From: Ruminococcaceae bacterium UBA1405
GTDB taxonomy: Bacteria; Bacillota; Clostridia; Oscillospirales; Ruminococcaceae
Length of the DNA stretch: 64,000 nt
Assembly: GCA_002305685.1 (NCBI GenBank)
Contig: DBQB01000019.1
Location: 43,858 to 107,857 of the forward strand
Direction of reading: 5' to 3'
In this document: positions 24,821-33,018 of the stretch, in pieces
Numbering within the stretch: the first letter of the stretch is position 1
Layout: every line of letters begins with the position of its first letter
Position numbers and translations under genes: made by a program
Notes under the pieces: model-generated
The model's input: only the letters and a program-made list of their open reading frames with translations
Database searches by the model: none
What the model was told of the DNA's origin: nothing

Positions 24821-25969
24821 TTATTTGCGGATCAGCTCGGTGTAGGCCATCAGCATCGGCGCAACACCCTTAGCCTCATTCTCCACCACTGGCTCGCTGA
24901 AGTAGTAATCCAGCGTGCCGTCCCGGCGCTGGTTGTTGCCGCCGCCCAGGCCTGCCACCAGGCAGATTCCGCTCAAGGTAAGATTGCCGTCCGCATCCTG
25001 CTTGAGATACCGGTCCGCTGTGCCATAGAATGCTTTCTCGCCATAAGCCCGATAGCTTTCCGGCAAAAACCCTAGACGCACCCCTTTGAGGATACCGCAG
25101 GCAATCAGCATGGTGCCACTGGTTTCCAGATAGTTGCGGGGATCCTCCGGTTTATTGACGATCTGGTAGAACATCCCGCAGTCATGCTGCCAGGGGAGCA
25201 GCGCGTCAATCAGATTTTTCAAAATGCGCTGCATCTCTTTTTTCTCCTGCACCATCGACGCGGGCATCCGCTCCATCGTATCGGTAAGCGCCAGAGTAAA
25301 CCAGCCGATGGCGCGAAGCCAGAAATTCTGGGAAAGGCCGGTCTCCTTATCCGCCCAGAAGATACTCTTGGTGGAATCATAGCCATGATAATAAAGGCCT
25401 GTCTTGGGATCCTTCATCCGTTTTTCCACTACCAGGAACTGATGGAAGGAATCCTCACATCCTTTACACTGGTTATATTTGGCCTCGTATTCCATGTAAA
25501 AAGGCTGCGCCATAAATAAGCCGTCCAGCCAGACCTGTTTGTAATAGATATCCTTATGCCAGAAGCTGTTGTCCTCGGTACGGGGATGCTTGTCCAGCTG
25601 GCTGCGGATGGTATCCAGCGCCCGGCGATATTTTTCTTTTCCGGTCAGATCATAGAGGGTAAAGAGGGTACGCCCGGGAGCAATATTGTCCAGATTGTAG
25701 TCATTCGGGGAATAGGTGAGGATGGAACCGTCCTCCTGAACGAAATACCCCATAAAGTCATCGGAAAACTCCAGGTATTTGCGGTTGCCGGAAATCTCAT
25801 AGAGGGCCAGCAGCGCTGTGATCATACAGCCATCCACATAATTCCACTTATTGGGCTTATTTCCGCCTACCTTCCGCTCGATGTTCCAAGCGGGATTCTG
25901 GGCGCTGCTGGTGGCGACCAGGCTGTCGATATAAGCCGCCAAGCGGTCCAATGTCTCCTGATGTGTCAT
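24821..25969 (-). CDS. yteR: GH105/GH88 unsaturated rhamnogalacturonyl hydrolase, YteR-like
   Basis: Removes unsaturated galacturonate from the non-reducing end of pectin-derived disaccharides in the cytoplasm. The (alpha/alpha)6 fold family is indicated by NKWNYVDGCMITALLALYEISG, DNIAPGRTLFTLYDLTG, the central KQVWLDGLFMAQPFYMEYE (containing the catalytic Asp region), NFWLRAIGWFTLALTD and the ending NYLETSGTMLIACGILKG and GICLVAGLGGG. 382 residues fits YteR/YesR. ATG 25969 is preceded by AAAGGAGAG; an in-frame extension to 26107 has no similarity. It stands alone, away from the other glycan genes. An extended -10 promoter (TGTTATAAT) lies at 26051-26059. Confidence 0.9.
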   Translation of the reverse strand: MTHQETLDRLAAYIDSLVATSSAQNPAWNIERKVGGNKPNKWNYVDGCMITALLALYEISGNRKYLEFSDDFMGYFVQEDGSILTYSPNDYNLDNIAPGRTLFTLYDLTGKEKYRRALDTIRSQLDKHPRTEDNSFWHKDIYYKQVWLDGLFMAQPFYMEYEAKYNQCKGCEDSFHQFLVVEKRMKDPKTGLYYHGYDSTKSIFWADKETGLSQNFWLRAIGWFTLALTDTMERMPASMVQEKKEMQRILKNLIDALLPWQHDCGMFYQIVNKPEDPRNYLETSGTMLIACGILKGVRLGFLPESYRAYGEKAFYGTADRYLKQDADGNLTLSGICLVAGLGGGNNQRRDGTLDYYFSEPVVENEAKGVAPMLMAYTELIRK

Positions 25970-26050
25970 TGTTTTTCTCTCCTTTGTTGTGGGTTGAGTC
26001 CAAAAATCCACGGGCAGCTGCCGCCGTCTGCGGCAAAAAGATACAGGAAA

Positions 26051-26059
26051 ATTATAACA
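26051..26059 (-). promoter_or_regulatory. Extended -10 promoter of the YteR-like gene
   Basis: Minus-strand TGTTATAAT, an extended -10 element about 80 bases before ATG 25969. No good -35 box is visible, as is common for such promoters or for activator-dependent ones. Confidence 0.5.
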
Positions 26060-26118
26060 CAAATCCAACCGGTTTGGAAGGACCAATCGGGGAAACCCCT
26101 GAGCCATCGGACGACAAC

Positions 26119-26775
26119 CTATTTGGCTTTATGAGGCTGAAAATGGGAGCGGTCCGCCTTACAAACCGGACAAACGTAGTCGGCGGGGGCTTGAGAAAAA
26201 TCCCCTTCATACAGATACCCGCAGATATCACAGATATAAACTGTCTTTTCCTGGGCAACAGCCTTCTCTTTTTCCGGCGAAACATAGGTGGGAGCCGCTT
26301 TGGGCGCTTTTCCCTTGATCACTTTGTGATAATAATCGTAGGTCATGGGAGGCAGATCAGCGAGCTTGCGCGCCTGCATCACCCGTCCCAAAATTAGGCT
26401 ATGGGTCTGGACGTCCACCACAGAGACTACCTGGCAGATCAGATATCCGGTAATTTGATCGGTGACAACCGGCAAGCCGTCCACCATCTCATGGGCAACT
26501 CCCTGATACTTGTCCACCGTTCGGGAGCTGAAAAAGCCAAAGGTACCAATCAGTCTGGGGGCAGTTTTTTCCGATAGAATCGCTGCGCTGAACCGGCCAG
26601 ACTGCACAATTGCGTCATGGGTTGCATTATCCTTGTTCATGCTCAGACAGATGATCGGGTTTTCGCTGGTCACCTGAAACACCGTGTTGACAATACAGCC
26701 ATAATTTTTCTGCTCCTGTCTGGCGCCAATCACGTACATTCCATAAGAAACATCCCACAATGCGTTAAAATCCAT
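26119..26775 (-). CDS. Flavin reductase-like protein fused to rubredoxin (flavoredoxin/Hrb type)
   Basis: A two-domain electron carrier of 218 residues. Residues 1-150 form an FMN-binding split-barrel (flavin reductase-like) domain with DVSYGMYVIGAR, NTVFQVTSENPIICLSMNKDNATHD and the KYQGVAHEMVDGLPV segment. Residues ~172-218 are a rubredoxin: CDICGYLYEGD...PADYVCPVCKADRSHF, with all four iron-binding cysteines. This fusion is known from anaerobes as high-molecular-weight rubredoxin, which passes electrons to flavodiiron O2/NO reductases. No flavodiiron gene is in the window. ATG 26775 is preceded by AAAGGAAGG. Confidence 0.9.
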   Translation of the reverse strand: MDFNALWDVSYGMYVIGARQEQKNYGCIVNTVFQVTSENPIICLSMNKDNATHDAIVQSGRFSAAILSEKTAPRLIGTFGFFSSRTVDKYQGVAHEMVDGLPVVTDQITGYLICQVVSVVDVQTHSLILGRVMQARKLADLPPMTYDYYHKVIKGKAPKAAPTYVSPEKEKAVAQEKTVYICDICGYLYEGDFSQAPADYVCPVCKADRSHFQPHKAK

Positions 26776-26805
26776 CGCATTCACCTTCCTTTGCAAAAAA
26801 TATTG

Positions 26806-26835
26806 TTGCAAAACCGCAGTCAATTATAACTGCGG
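26806..26835 (-). terminator. Probable terminator of the amidase-lipoprotein gene (or operator)
   Basis: Minus-strand hairpin CCGCAGT-8-ACTGCGG (26829-26835 with 26814-26820), followed by TTTTG. The 8-base loop contains TATAAT, so the same dyad could also be an operator over a -10 box for the rubredoxin gene. Confidence 0.5.
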
Positions 26836-26868
26836 ACACAAAACATTTAGCAAAAAACAAGCGGCCGT

Positions 26869-28173
26869 CTAATCGTTCCAACCCGCCACCTTCACCAGCG
26901 ACTGAAGGGTATACCCGTAAGCGCAGGCGGGAAAATTTCTGAGGTTGGCGGTATTGGAATTGATCAGATAATCCACCGTATTTCCCTTCTCATCGGTAAT
27001 CACATCCACAATCAGCACCGTATGCTTCCAATCGTCCTGGGTTCCCAGCTCCAGGATATCACCGATCTCCCCGCTGTCAAACGGAGCCTCTACCTGGGCA
27101 ACTAGTCCAAATCCGTCGTTGTTCTCTGCATAATCCCGAAACTCCTCCACACCGGACCAGGAAGCCGAGCGGCCAAAGGTCCCAGCAGAATTGTTAGGGG
27201 TATCCCCGTACCATTTCCACACATACGCGCCATAGGGATCCATAGGAATCCCTCCGGCATCCAGACACTGGGATATATAGTTTTGACAGTTTCCTCCATA
27301 AATCCCATAATCTGGCCAGTAATCGTTGCGCTGCTCCACCCATTCCATAGCGTAATCCACCGCCGCTTGACGGTCATATTGGTGAGCTGCCTGCAGCGTC
27401 TGCGCTTCCCCCTGCGCACGGGAGGCAATGTTTTCCCGGGCCTGTTCCAGCAGTTCATCCAGCAACCGTTCAAAATATTGCTGTGCATCCTCTTCCTGGG
27501 TATCAAAGCTTCTCTGCTGATACATGGAGCGGTCGCTGTTGGGATTTCCCAAAACTACGATATAATAAAGGCTATCCAGCTGCATATGGCTTTGCAGTTT
27601 CCATTCGCCTTGCTGCTGTACCAGAACAAAGGAATGGTACACCCCAAAACTTTCGGAATCAACCTGCGGACTCAGGGCAAAATTCTGAATACTGTCCTCC
27701 CGCACCATAATCGATACGGAACCGTCCTCCTGCTGCTGCATACGGCGCAAGGTCAAGGTGTATTCATAATGTTCCACCGACAGATCTCCCGGGATCATCT
27801 TGCGCGTTTCTATTAGGTATTCCCAGACCATCCGGTTACCCATAGCCTGATCGGCGTTTTCGTCGGCAAACAGGGGGGCTGGATCCAGCGGTTCCATTCT
27901 CGCCATCGATTCATAATATAGATCCATATAATTTAGCATCAGCTGTATCTGCTGCGCATCAGGGGCCTGCTGATCGTCATCCTCCAGTGAAAAGTACCCC
28001 TCGCCGTAGCTTTCGGGTACAATCTGAGAAACACTTTGCACCTGAGATATCTCAGACACACTTGCAGGTTCCGAACTGGATGGTAAAACAGAGGCAGAAA
28101 CCGCCTGCGCCTGGCCACATCCGGAAACAAAGACCATCAGAAGAAGCATTGCCAATTGTTTCAATCGTTTCAA
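26869..28173 (-). CDS. Lipoprotein with C-terminal amidase_6-type domain
   Basis: Residues 1-19 are a lipoprotein signal with lipobox VSGC. A Ser/Val/Gln-rich linker follows to about residue 55, then an NTF2-like or helical-beta middle region (to ~245). The C-terminal ~170 residues match the putative amidase domain (Amidase_6): YDRQAAVDYAMEWVEQRN, GGNCQNYISQCLDAGGIPM with a candidate catalytic Cys, and DWKHTVLIVDV with a candidate His. Such proteins may trim peptidoglycan or other cell-surface amides. Start is TTG 28173, after AAAGGTG. It follows the DacF-like gene by 14 bases in the same direction, so a shared transcript and a cell-wall role are likely. Confidence 0.75.
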   Translation of the reverse strand: MKRLKQLAMLLLMVFVSGCGQAQAVSASVLPSSSEPASVSEISQVQSVSQIVPESYGEGYFSLEDDDQQAPDAQQIQLMLNYMDLYYESMARMEPLDPAPLFADENADQAMGNRMVWEYLIETRKMIPGDLSVEHYEYTLTLRRMQQQEDGSVSIMVREDSIQNFALSPQVDSESFGVYHSFVLVQQQGEWKLQSHMQLDSLYYIVVLGNPNSDRSMYQQRSFDTQEEDAQQYFERLLDELLEQARENIASRAQGEAQTLQAAHQYDRQAAVDYAMEWVEQRNDYWPDYGIYGGNCQNYISQCLDAGGIPMDPYGAYVWKWYGDTPNNSAGTFGRSASWSGVEEFRDYAENNDGFGLVAQVEAPFDSGEIGDILELGTQDDWKHTVLIVDVITDEKGNTVDYLINSNTANLRNFPACAYGYTLQSLVKVAGWND

Positions 28174-28187
28174 ATTTTGTCACACCT

Positions 28188-29558
28188 TTATTTTATGGTC
28201 TCTTCCTTTTGATGACGCTTTCTCCGTTGGCTGCCTGGTCGTGCCAGACACCACAAGCAGGTAAGTCCTGCCGCACAGACCAGCAGCAAGATAAACAGCA
28301 GACCCAATCCATTTTGCTGCTGTGCATCCTCCGTCGTCTGCTGGCTCATGGCCGACTGAACCGGTTCCTGATGAGAGGGGTCGGAAACCTGCTGTAAGGT
28401 TAAGCTGACCGGCGCAGACGCCAACGGCCAAGGCCAGGACTCTCCGTTTTCGTCCTGGTATCTCACAGAAACCTGTAGGCCTCTCTGTTCCCACTGAACC
28501 AACTGCTGTTGTTGCGGCATTTCCAGATAGACGTCCTCCTCGTCGCATCCGTTGGGGAACAGCAGAGAGAGACTCTCCGCGCTGCCGGAAACGCTCCCCC
28601 GACACAACCGGCCTTCTTCATCAAAGAAGGAAACCGGATACTCGGTGATTTCCGGTATCGTCACCGTACCCCGACGAAAGTTGGAAAAGCCAAAATCCAA
28701 CATTTTGCCGGTATCCTGATAAGCCACCCTCCAGATATCGTCCGAATCGGATTTGAGTACAATGGCAATCAGCGTCAAATCCCCTTGGCGCGCCACCGTC
28801 ATCAGACAGGTCCCCGCGCCAGGCGTCCAGCCGGTTTTCCCGGCAATGACCCTTGAATCATAATACCGGCTGTCCGGCTGCATCATCAGATGGGTATGTT
28901 CAAGGGAAAAGGAACCATGCCTTTCTGTGGCGGCGATCTCATACTCTGACGCCCCCGCGTACGTCAAAAAAGCTTCCTGAGCAAGAGCCGTCTGTGTGAG
29001 CCGCGCCAGGTCGTAGGCGGTAGAATAGTGCTCCTGTGCGGGAAGTCCGTGGGGATTGACAAAATGGGTATCCCACAATTCCAACTCCTGGGCCCGCTGA
29101 TTCATCTTTTGGGCAAAGCCTTCGTTGCCGCCGGAAAAATATTCAGCGATCACATTAGCGGCATCGTTGGCGGACGGAAGCATCAATCCATACAGCAGCT
29201 CCCGAAGGCTTAGGAATTCTCCAGCCACCACGTCCATGGTGCTGGAATCCTCCATATCTTCCACCGCCTGCTCCGATACCGATAGCACCGCATCAGGATC
29301 CCCCTCCTCGATGGCGATGAGACAGGTCATAATTTTGGTCAAACTTGCGGGCTCCATCTGCTGGTGAATGTTTTTCCCATAAAGGATCTGGCCGGTGGAA
29401 GCGTCCAGCAACACAGCTGCCTCGCCGTAAATGGACGGCTGCTGTGGTACCGCAGCATTCACCTTGGTACCAAGCGCAAAACACACGCTGCAAAATGCCA
29501 GCGCCACCGTCAAAATACGAAGGTAAAAACGTGACCATGATTTTCTAGAATGATACAA
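28188..29558 (-). CDS. dacF: D-alanyl-D-alanine carboxypeptidase (DacF-like, S11 family)
   Basis: A penicillin-binding protein that trims the terminal D-Ala of peptidoglycan stem peptides outside the membrane. The three active-site motifs are present: SLTK (~residue 73), SAN in PSANDAANVIAEYF (~131) and KTG in VIAGKTGWTPGAG (~240). An N-terminal signal/anchor covers residues ~10-34 and a second hydrophobic segment near the C-terminus (LLFILLLVCAAGLTCLWCL) is followed by a basic tail, giving membrane attachment at the end, as in DacF/DacA. Start TTG 29558 lies 6 bases after AAGGAGGT; ATG 29609 is upstream of the ribosome site. It is first in a transcript with the amidase lipoprotein. Confidence 0.9.
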   Translation of the reverse strand: MYHSRKSWSRFYLRILTVALAFCSVCFALGTKVNAAVPQQPSIYGEAAVLLDASTGQILYGKNIHQQMEPASLTKIMTCLIAIEEGDPDAVLSVSEQAVEDMEDSSTMDVVAGEFLSLRELLYGLMLPSANDAANVIAEYFSGGNEGFAQKMNQRAQELELWDTHFVNPHGLPAQEHYSTAYDLARLTQTALAQEAFLTYAGASEYEIAATERHGSFSLEHTHLMMQPDSRYYDSRVIAGKTGWTPGAGTCLMTVARQGDLTLIAIVLKSDSDDIWRVAYQDTGKMLDFGFSNFRRGTVTIPEITEYPVSFFDEEGRLCRGSVSGSAESLSLLFPNGCDEEDVYLEMPQQQQLVQWEQRGLQVSVRYQDENGESWPWPLASAPVSLTLQQVSDPSHQEPVQSAMSQQTTEDAQQQNGLGLLFILLLVCAAGLTCLWCLARPGSQRRKRHQKEETIK

Positions 29559-29638
29559 CAAGATACCTCCTTGCGAAACCAAGCGCTCCCCTACACCATG
29601 TTTCGCCATCCATTCATCCGTTTCGACTTACAAAGAAT

Positions 29639-29667
29639 ATTATAATATACCCAAGAGATACAGGCAA
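29639..29667 (-). promoter_or_regulatory. Promoter of the dacF-amidase transcript
   Basis: Minus-strand TTGCCT (29662-29667), 17-base spacer, perfect TATAAT (29639-29644), about 80 bases ahead of TTG 29558. Confidence 0.7.
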
Positions 29668-29826
29668 GCATCACATTCCTTCAAGGCTTAGCTTATCCTA
29701 AGATTCTTCCTTCCCCCTTTTTCAATATACCCTAGAAATAAATTTTCCCTTACAACCGGTTGACCCTTCTCAAAAAATTATGCGGCCTTTATATCCGTCA
29801 TACCGGCTCCTATCCCCATGACAAAG

Positions 29827-29865
29827 AAAAAGGATCCCACAACATTCTTGCAGGATCCCTTTTTT
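29827..29865 (-). terminator. Intrinsic terminator of the ABC operon
   Basis: Minus-strand AAAAAAGGGATCC pairs with GGATCCTTTTT across a ~13-base loop with one bulge, ending in a T run just after the permease stop. Confidence 0.75.
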
Positions 29866-29873
29866 AAATCGTC

Positions 29874-31235
29874 CTATTCATTTTTGATAGCTTCCAGTGC
29901 GCTGATCTTTACCGCACGATTGGCAGGATAAAACCCGGAGATAAGTCCGATCAGGGTAGAAAACAGCAGCGAAAGCAGTACAAGCCAGATGGGAATGATG
30001 GAAGTTTTCACCATCTCCCCCCCTGCATAATAATATCCACCGCCCAGAGATAGACCTGTCCCAAACACATTGATGATATAACTGATGATGTAGCTGAAGA
30101 TAATTCCCACCACACCGCCAAGGAAACCGATGGTTCCGGCTTCCATCAAAAAGACGCTGCGGATATTGCTGACCATACAGCCCAAAACCTTCATCACACC
30201 GATCTCCCGGGTTCTTTCATAGATGGACATCACCATGGTGTTTGCAATGCTCAGCGCAGCAACCAGCATGGAAATTGCTCCAAGGCCGCCCAGTGTCATC
30301 TGGGTTTGCCTGGCCTGTTCCTCCATGGGTTTACGAATATCCTCCATACTGTAGGTATCGTACCCCATCTCTTTGATGGCATTCTGTACTTCCTCCACAT
30401 ACTTCATATCGGTAACCTTTACTTTTACAGAAGTATAACCGGTATCGGAGTTGGGGTCGGTTTTAATGCCGTTGAGTTTATTGTATTTGGCCTCCAGCTC
30501 CTTGAGCTGGGTAACGCTGATAAAGACGCCGTATCCGGTTTCATAGCCTTTGGAGGAATCCATCTCCAAAATTCCGGTACCTCTCACCTTTACATCGATG
30601 GTGTTTCCACCCTCCTCCGTATTATTGATACGCAGCGTCATCTTATCTTTTTCAATATCCACATACGGATCCGGCATATCTTCCCCATCGCTCATCCAAT
30701 ACTGAACCGTATTGTTGCGCTTTTTGCGGGTATCCCTAAAATCATAGGGGGTATAATATCCCATCAGGATTTCGATGGTATCCCTCTGGGTACTGCTGAG
30801 AAAATTGCCCGATTTGAGGGTATAACCCAATTTCTCCAGCGCCTCCGGATAGACGCCCACCACCTGATACATATCCAGCTGATACCGGTCCCCGTTTCCG
30901 GAAACCAGTGTGAAAGCGCCCCAGGCACTGGGGTTGTAGAAAGGGGTTACCACTTCCACATGATCCATCGCCTGTATGGTACGCAGAGCCGCATCATCCA
31001 GCTTGAGAGTTTCCCCCGTTGAGGTGCGCCCGCTGTAGTTGTTCACATCGATGATGGTCAGATCTCCCATCTGCGCCAACATGGCATCCTGACTGGCTTG
31101 CATACCGACGCCCAGAGAAATCATCACCACAATGGCACAGGTGCCAATGATAACACCGGTTATGGTCAGCAGGGTACGCACCTTACGCCGAAACAGGTTT
31201 TGCAGACACATGATGATCTGATCAGAAATCTTCAT
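29874..31235 (-). CDS. ABC transporter permease, MacB/FtsX type
   Basis: A 453-residue type VII ABC permease. The N-terminal FRRKVRTLLTITGVIIGTCAIVVMISLGVGM is the classic MacB_PCD start with the first membrane helix; a ~240-residue extracellular domain follows (containing DLTIIDVNNYSG), then the FtsX domain with three helices (MTLGGLGAISMLVAALSIANTMVMSIYERTREIGVMKVLG, then two more helices and FYPANRAVKISALEAIKNE). Such permeases usually drive mechanotransmission or export rather than substrate uptake. The ATG overlaps the previous gene by 14 bases, so it is coupled to the Ig-like exported protein and ATPase. Confidence 0.93.
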   Translation of the reverse strand: MKISDQIIMCLQNLFRRKVRTLLTITGVIIGTCAIVVMISLGVGMQASQDAMLAQMGDLTIIDVNNYSGRTSTGETLKLDDAALRTIQAMDHVEVVTPFYNPSAWGAFTLVSGNGDRYQLDMYQVVGVYPEALEKLGYTLKSGNFLSSTQRDTIEILMGYYTPYDFRDTRKKRNNTVQYWMSDGEDMPDPYVDIEKDKMTLRINNTEEGGNTIDVKVRGTGILEMDSSKGYETGYGVFISVTQLKELEAKYNKLNGIKTDPNSDTGYTSVKVKVTDMKYVEEVQNAIKEMGYDTYSMEDIRKPMEEQARQTQMTLGGLGAISMLVAALSIANTMVMSIYERTREIGVMKVLGCMVSNIRSVFLMEAGTIGFLGGVVGIIFSYIISYIINVFGTGLSLGGGYYYAGGEMVKTSIIPIWLVLLSLLFSTLIGLISGFYPANRAVKISALEAIKNE

Positions 31236-33018
31236 CCTCTTCCTCCTGCTTCTTCTTGGCAGCCTTCACTTTCTTGGTCACAACCACCGCTACAACGATT
31301 ACCACCACGACGCCGCCAACGCCAATGGCCAGCCAGCCCCAAAAAGGCATCACAAAACCTTCGTCCACCGGCTCCATCATACCGGGATCCATGGGAACAT
31401 CGTAGACCGGCATCTCCATCACTTCCACAGTAAATTCCTTGGTAATCTCCCGCTGGGTGCCGTTGGAATCCTCATAGGTCAGCAGAACGGTACCGTTCAT
31501 CTGCCCCGGTTCCAATGCTTGCAGCGTAAAGTCTGCGGAATTTTCTGCGCCGGGCTGCAGGTTGCCAATATACTGGCTCTGTCCAGGATTGGCCATATTG
31601 CCGGAAATCTCAGCAGAGATGTTGCGCACTTCGGTCGTGCCTTTGTTGATAAAGGTAACCTCAATCATATTTTCGTCCCCGGCATACATCATTTGGGGCG
31701 GCTCCAGGTCGTTGACAAAAAACCGATCCTGCTGAATCACGGGGATGGCAATGCTTTCCTGGGTATTTCCTTCTTTACGGGTGGATTGATCCAGATATTG
31801 ATAGGAGAATTTGATATCAATGGCATGAGAGCCGGGGTCGGCGTTCGCCTTGGCCCGGAAGGTAATCAACTGCTCCGAGGAAGCACCGGCGCTCAGGGAA
31901 GCGATGTAAAGGGTATTGGAGGAGCTGGTGATGGCCAACGCTTCCGGCGCCGTGATGGCTACCAGGATATTTTCCACCGGCAGATAACCGGTATTTTTGA
32001 TAGAGAAACGCAGATCAAAGGTATCCCCCGCAACCACATCCTGGCTGCCGTAATCATACTGTTCCACAATCAGGAAAGGAGTTGCAGCAGCGGTATCGCT
32101 CCCGTCCTCCGATTTCCCGGTACCTTCCACATAGATGTTGTATGTATTTTCCACCGTATATTTCTGAGTTTCCTCATCATCGTAGTAATCTACCTTGACG
32201 GTGATGGGATAATAACCGGACGCCAGGCTGTCCTTTGCCTGCAACTGGTATTTTACCGCTTTGGTATAGCTTTCCGGCCCGGAATAGGAAGCACGTTCAT
32301 ACTGAAGGTTACGCGTTACCATACCGTCCACCACTGCAAAGGCCTCACTGGAAACGGAAATGGTACCCACCCGAGCGGAGATAGCGGTTTTGTAGTAGGA
32401 GAGCAGTACCGCCAGGGTGATGGTATCCCCTTCCTTGCAGGAGTCGGGGGTGGTGGAACCAATCTCAATGTCCATGCGGGGCTGGGCCACAGAACCTTCA
32501 ATCTCGGTATAGATATCTCCGTTGGTAGAAGGCACCGTAATGGTGCTTACCCGGCTGCTGACATTGAAAGTAAGCGTACGGTTATAGCTTTCATCATCCA
32601 CTTGGAATGTAACATCCATGGTATAACTGCCCTCTTCGGCAGTATCTGCAACATCCAAAGTAACGGTTTTAGAAGCCTGACCTCCACCAGTCAGTTTGAA
32701 ATCCGAGATACTATTCGTAACAAAAATATCACTGCCATCGCAGCTCACTTCAATGTTGGTGATTTCTTTTTCAGAAGAATACCGACTATAAAAGGTTATC
32801 CGAACGTCATTCTCCCTGCCAGGACGGATCGTGGAACTTGCAGCGGAAAGATAGATGCTTCCCGCAGAATTCTGTACACCGCCAGCCAAATCGCTAGCAT
32901 ACACCCGCGTCATGCTGCTCAGCGCCGAGGCAAATACTCCCAGCACCATAACCGCTGCCAACAGCAGCGGCACCACACGTTTGACCATCTGTCTGTGTTT
33001 GGTTTTCATCTTTATCAT
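31222..33018 (-). CDS. Exported membrane-anchored protein with CARDB/NEW3-like beta domains (ABC adaptor)
   Basis: A 598-residue surface protein. A signal peptide covers residues ~10-41 (cleavage near VYASD), and one C-terminal membrane helix is followed by a KKVKAAKKKQEEED tail. Between them are several Ig-like beta domains of ~110 residues: SIYLSAASSTIRPGRENDVRITF, TPFLIVEQYDYGSQDVVAGDTFDLRFSIKNTGYLPVENI, and FVNDLEPPQMMYAGDENMIEVTFINKGTTEVRNI. This resembles the COG1361/CARDB family. Its ATG overlaps the ATPase stop (ATGA) and its end overlaps the permease start, so the three proteins are very likely a complex, with this one as the extracellular adaptor. Its exact role is unknown. Confidence 0.75.
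   Translation of the reverse strand: MIKMKTKHRQMVKRVVPLLLAAVMVLGVFASALSSMTRVYASDLAGGVQNSAGSIYLSAASSTIRPGRENDVRITFYSRYSSEKEITNIEVSCDGSDIFVTNSISDFKLTGGGQASKTVTLDVADTAEEGSYTMDVTFQVDDESYNRTLTFNVSSRVSTITVPSTNGDIYTEIEGSVAQPRMDIEIGSTTPDSCKEGDTITLAVLLSYYKTAISARVGTISVSSEAFAVVDGMVTRNLQYERASYSGPESYTKAVKYQLQAKDSLASGYYPITVKVDYYDDEETQKYTVENTYNIYVEGTGKSEDGSDTAAATPFLIVEQYDYGSQDVVAGDTFDLRFSIKNTGYLPVENILVAITAPEALAITSSSNTLYIASLSAGASSEQLITFRAKANADPGSHAIDIKFSYQYLDQSTRKEGNTQESIAIPVIQQDRFFVNDLEPPQMMYAGDENMIEVTFINKGTTEVRNISAEISGNMANPGQSQYIGNLQPGAENSADFTLQALEPGQMNGTVLLTYEDSNGTQREITKEFTVEVMEMPVYDVPMDPGMMEPVDEGFVMPFWGWLAIGVGGVVVVIVVAVVVTKKVKAAKKKQEEEDEDF

Larger units (their letters stand above)
29559..29873. other. 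Intergenic region, promoter plus terminator
   Basis: This 315-base AT-rich gap carries the dacF promoter at its left part and the terminator of the upstream ABC operon (29827-29865) at its right end. No other feature was recognised between them. Confidence 0.6.

Noticed and set aside
26814..26835. Operator for a redox regulator over the rubredoxin gene's -10
   Set aside because: The dyad is followed by TTTT in the direction of the upstream gene, so a terminator is the simpler reading; kept only as an alternative.
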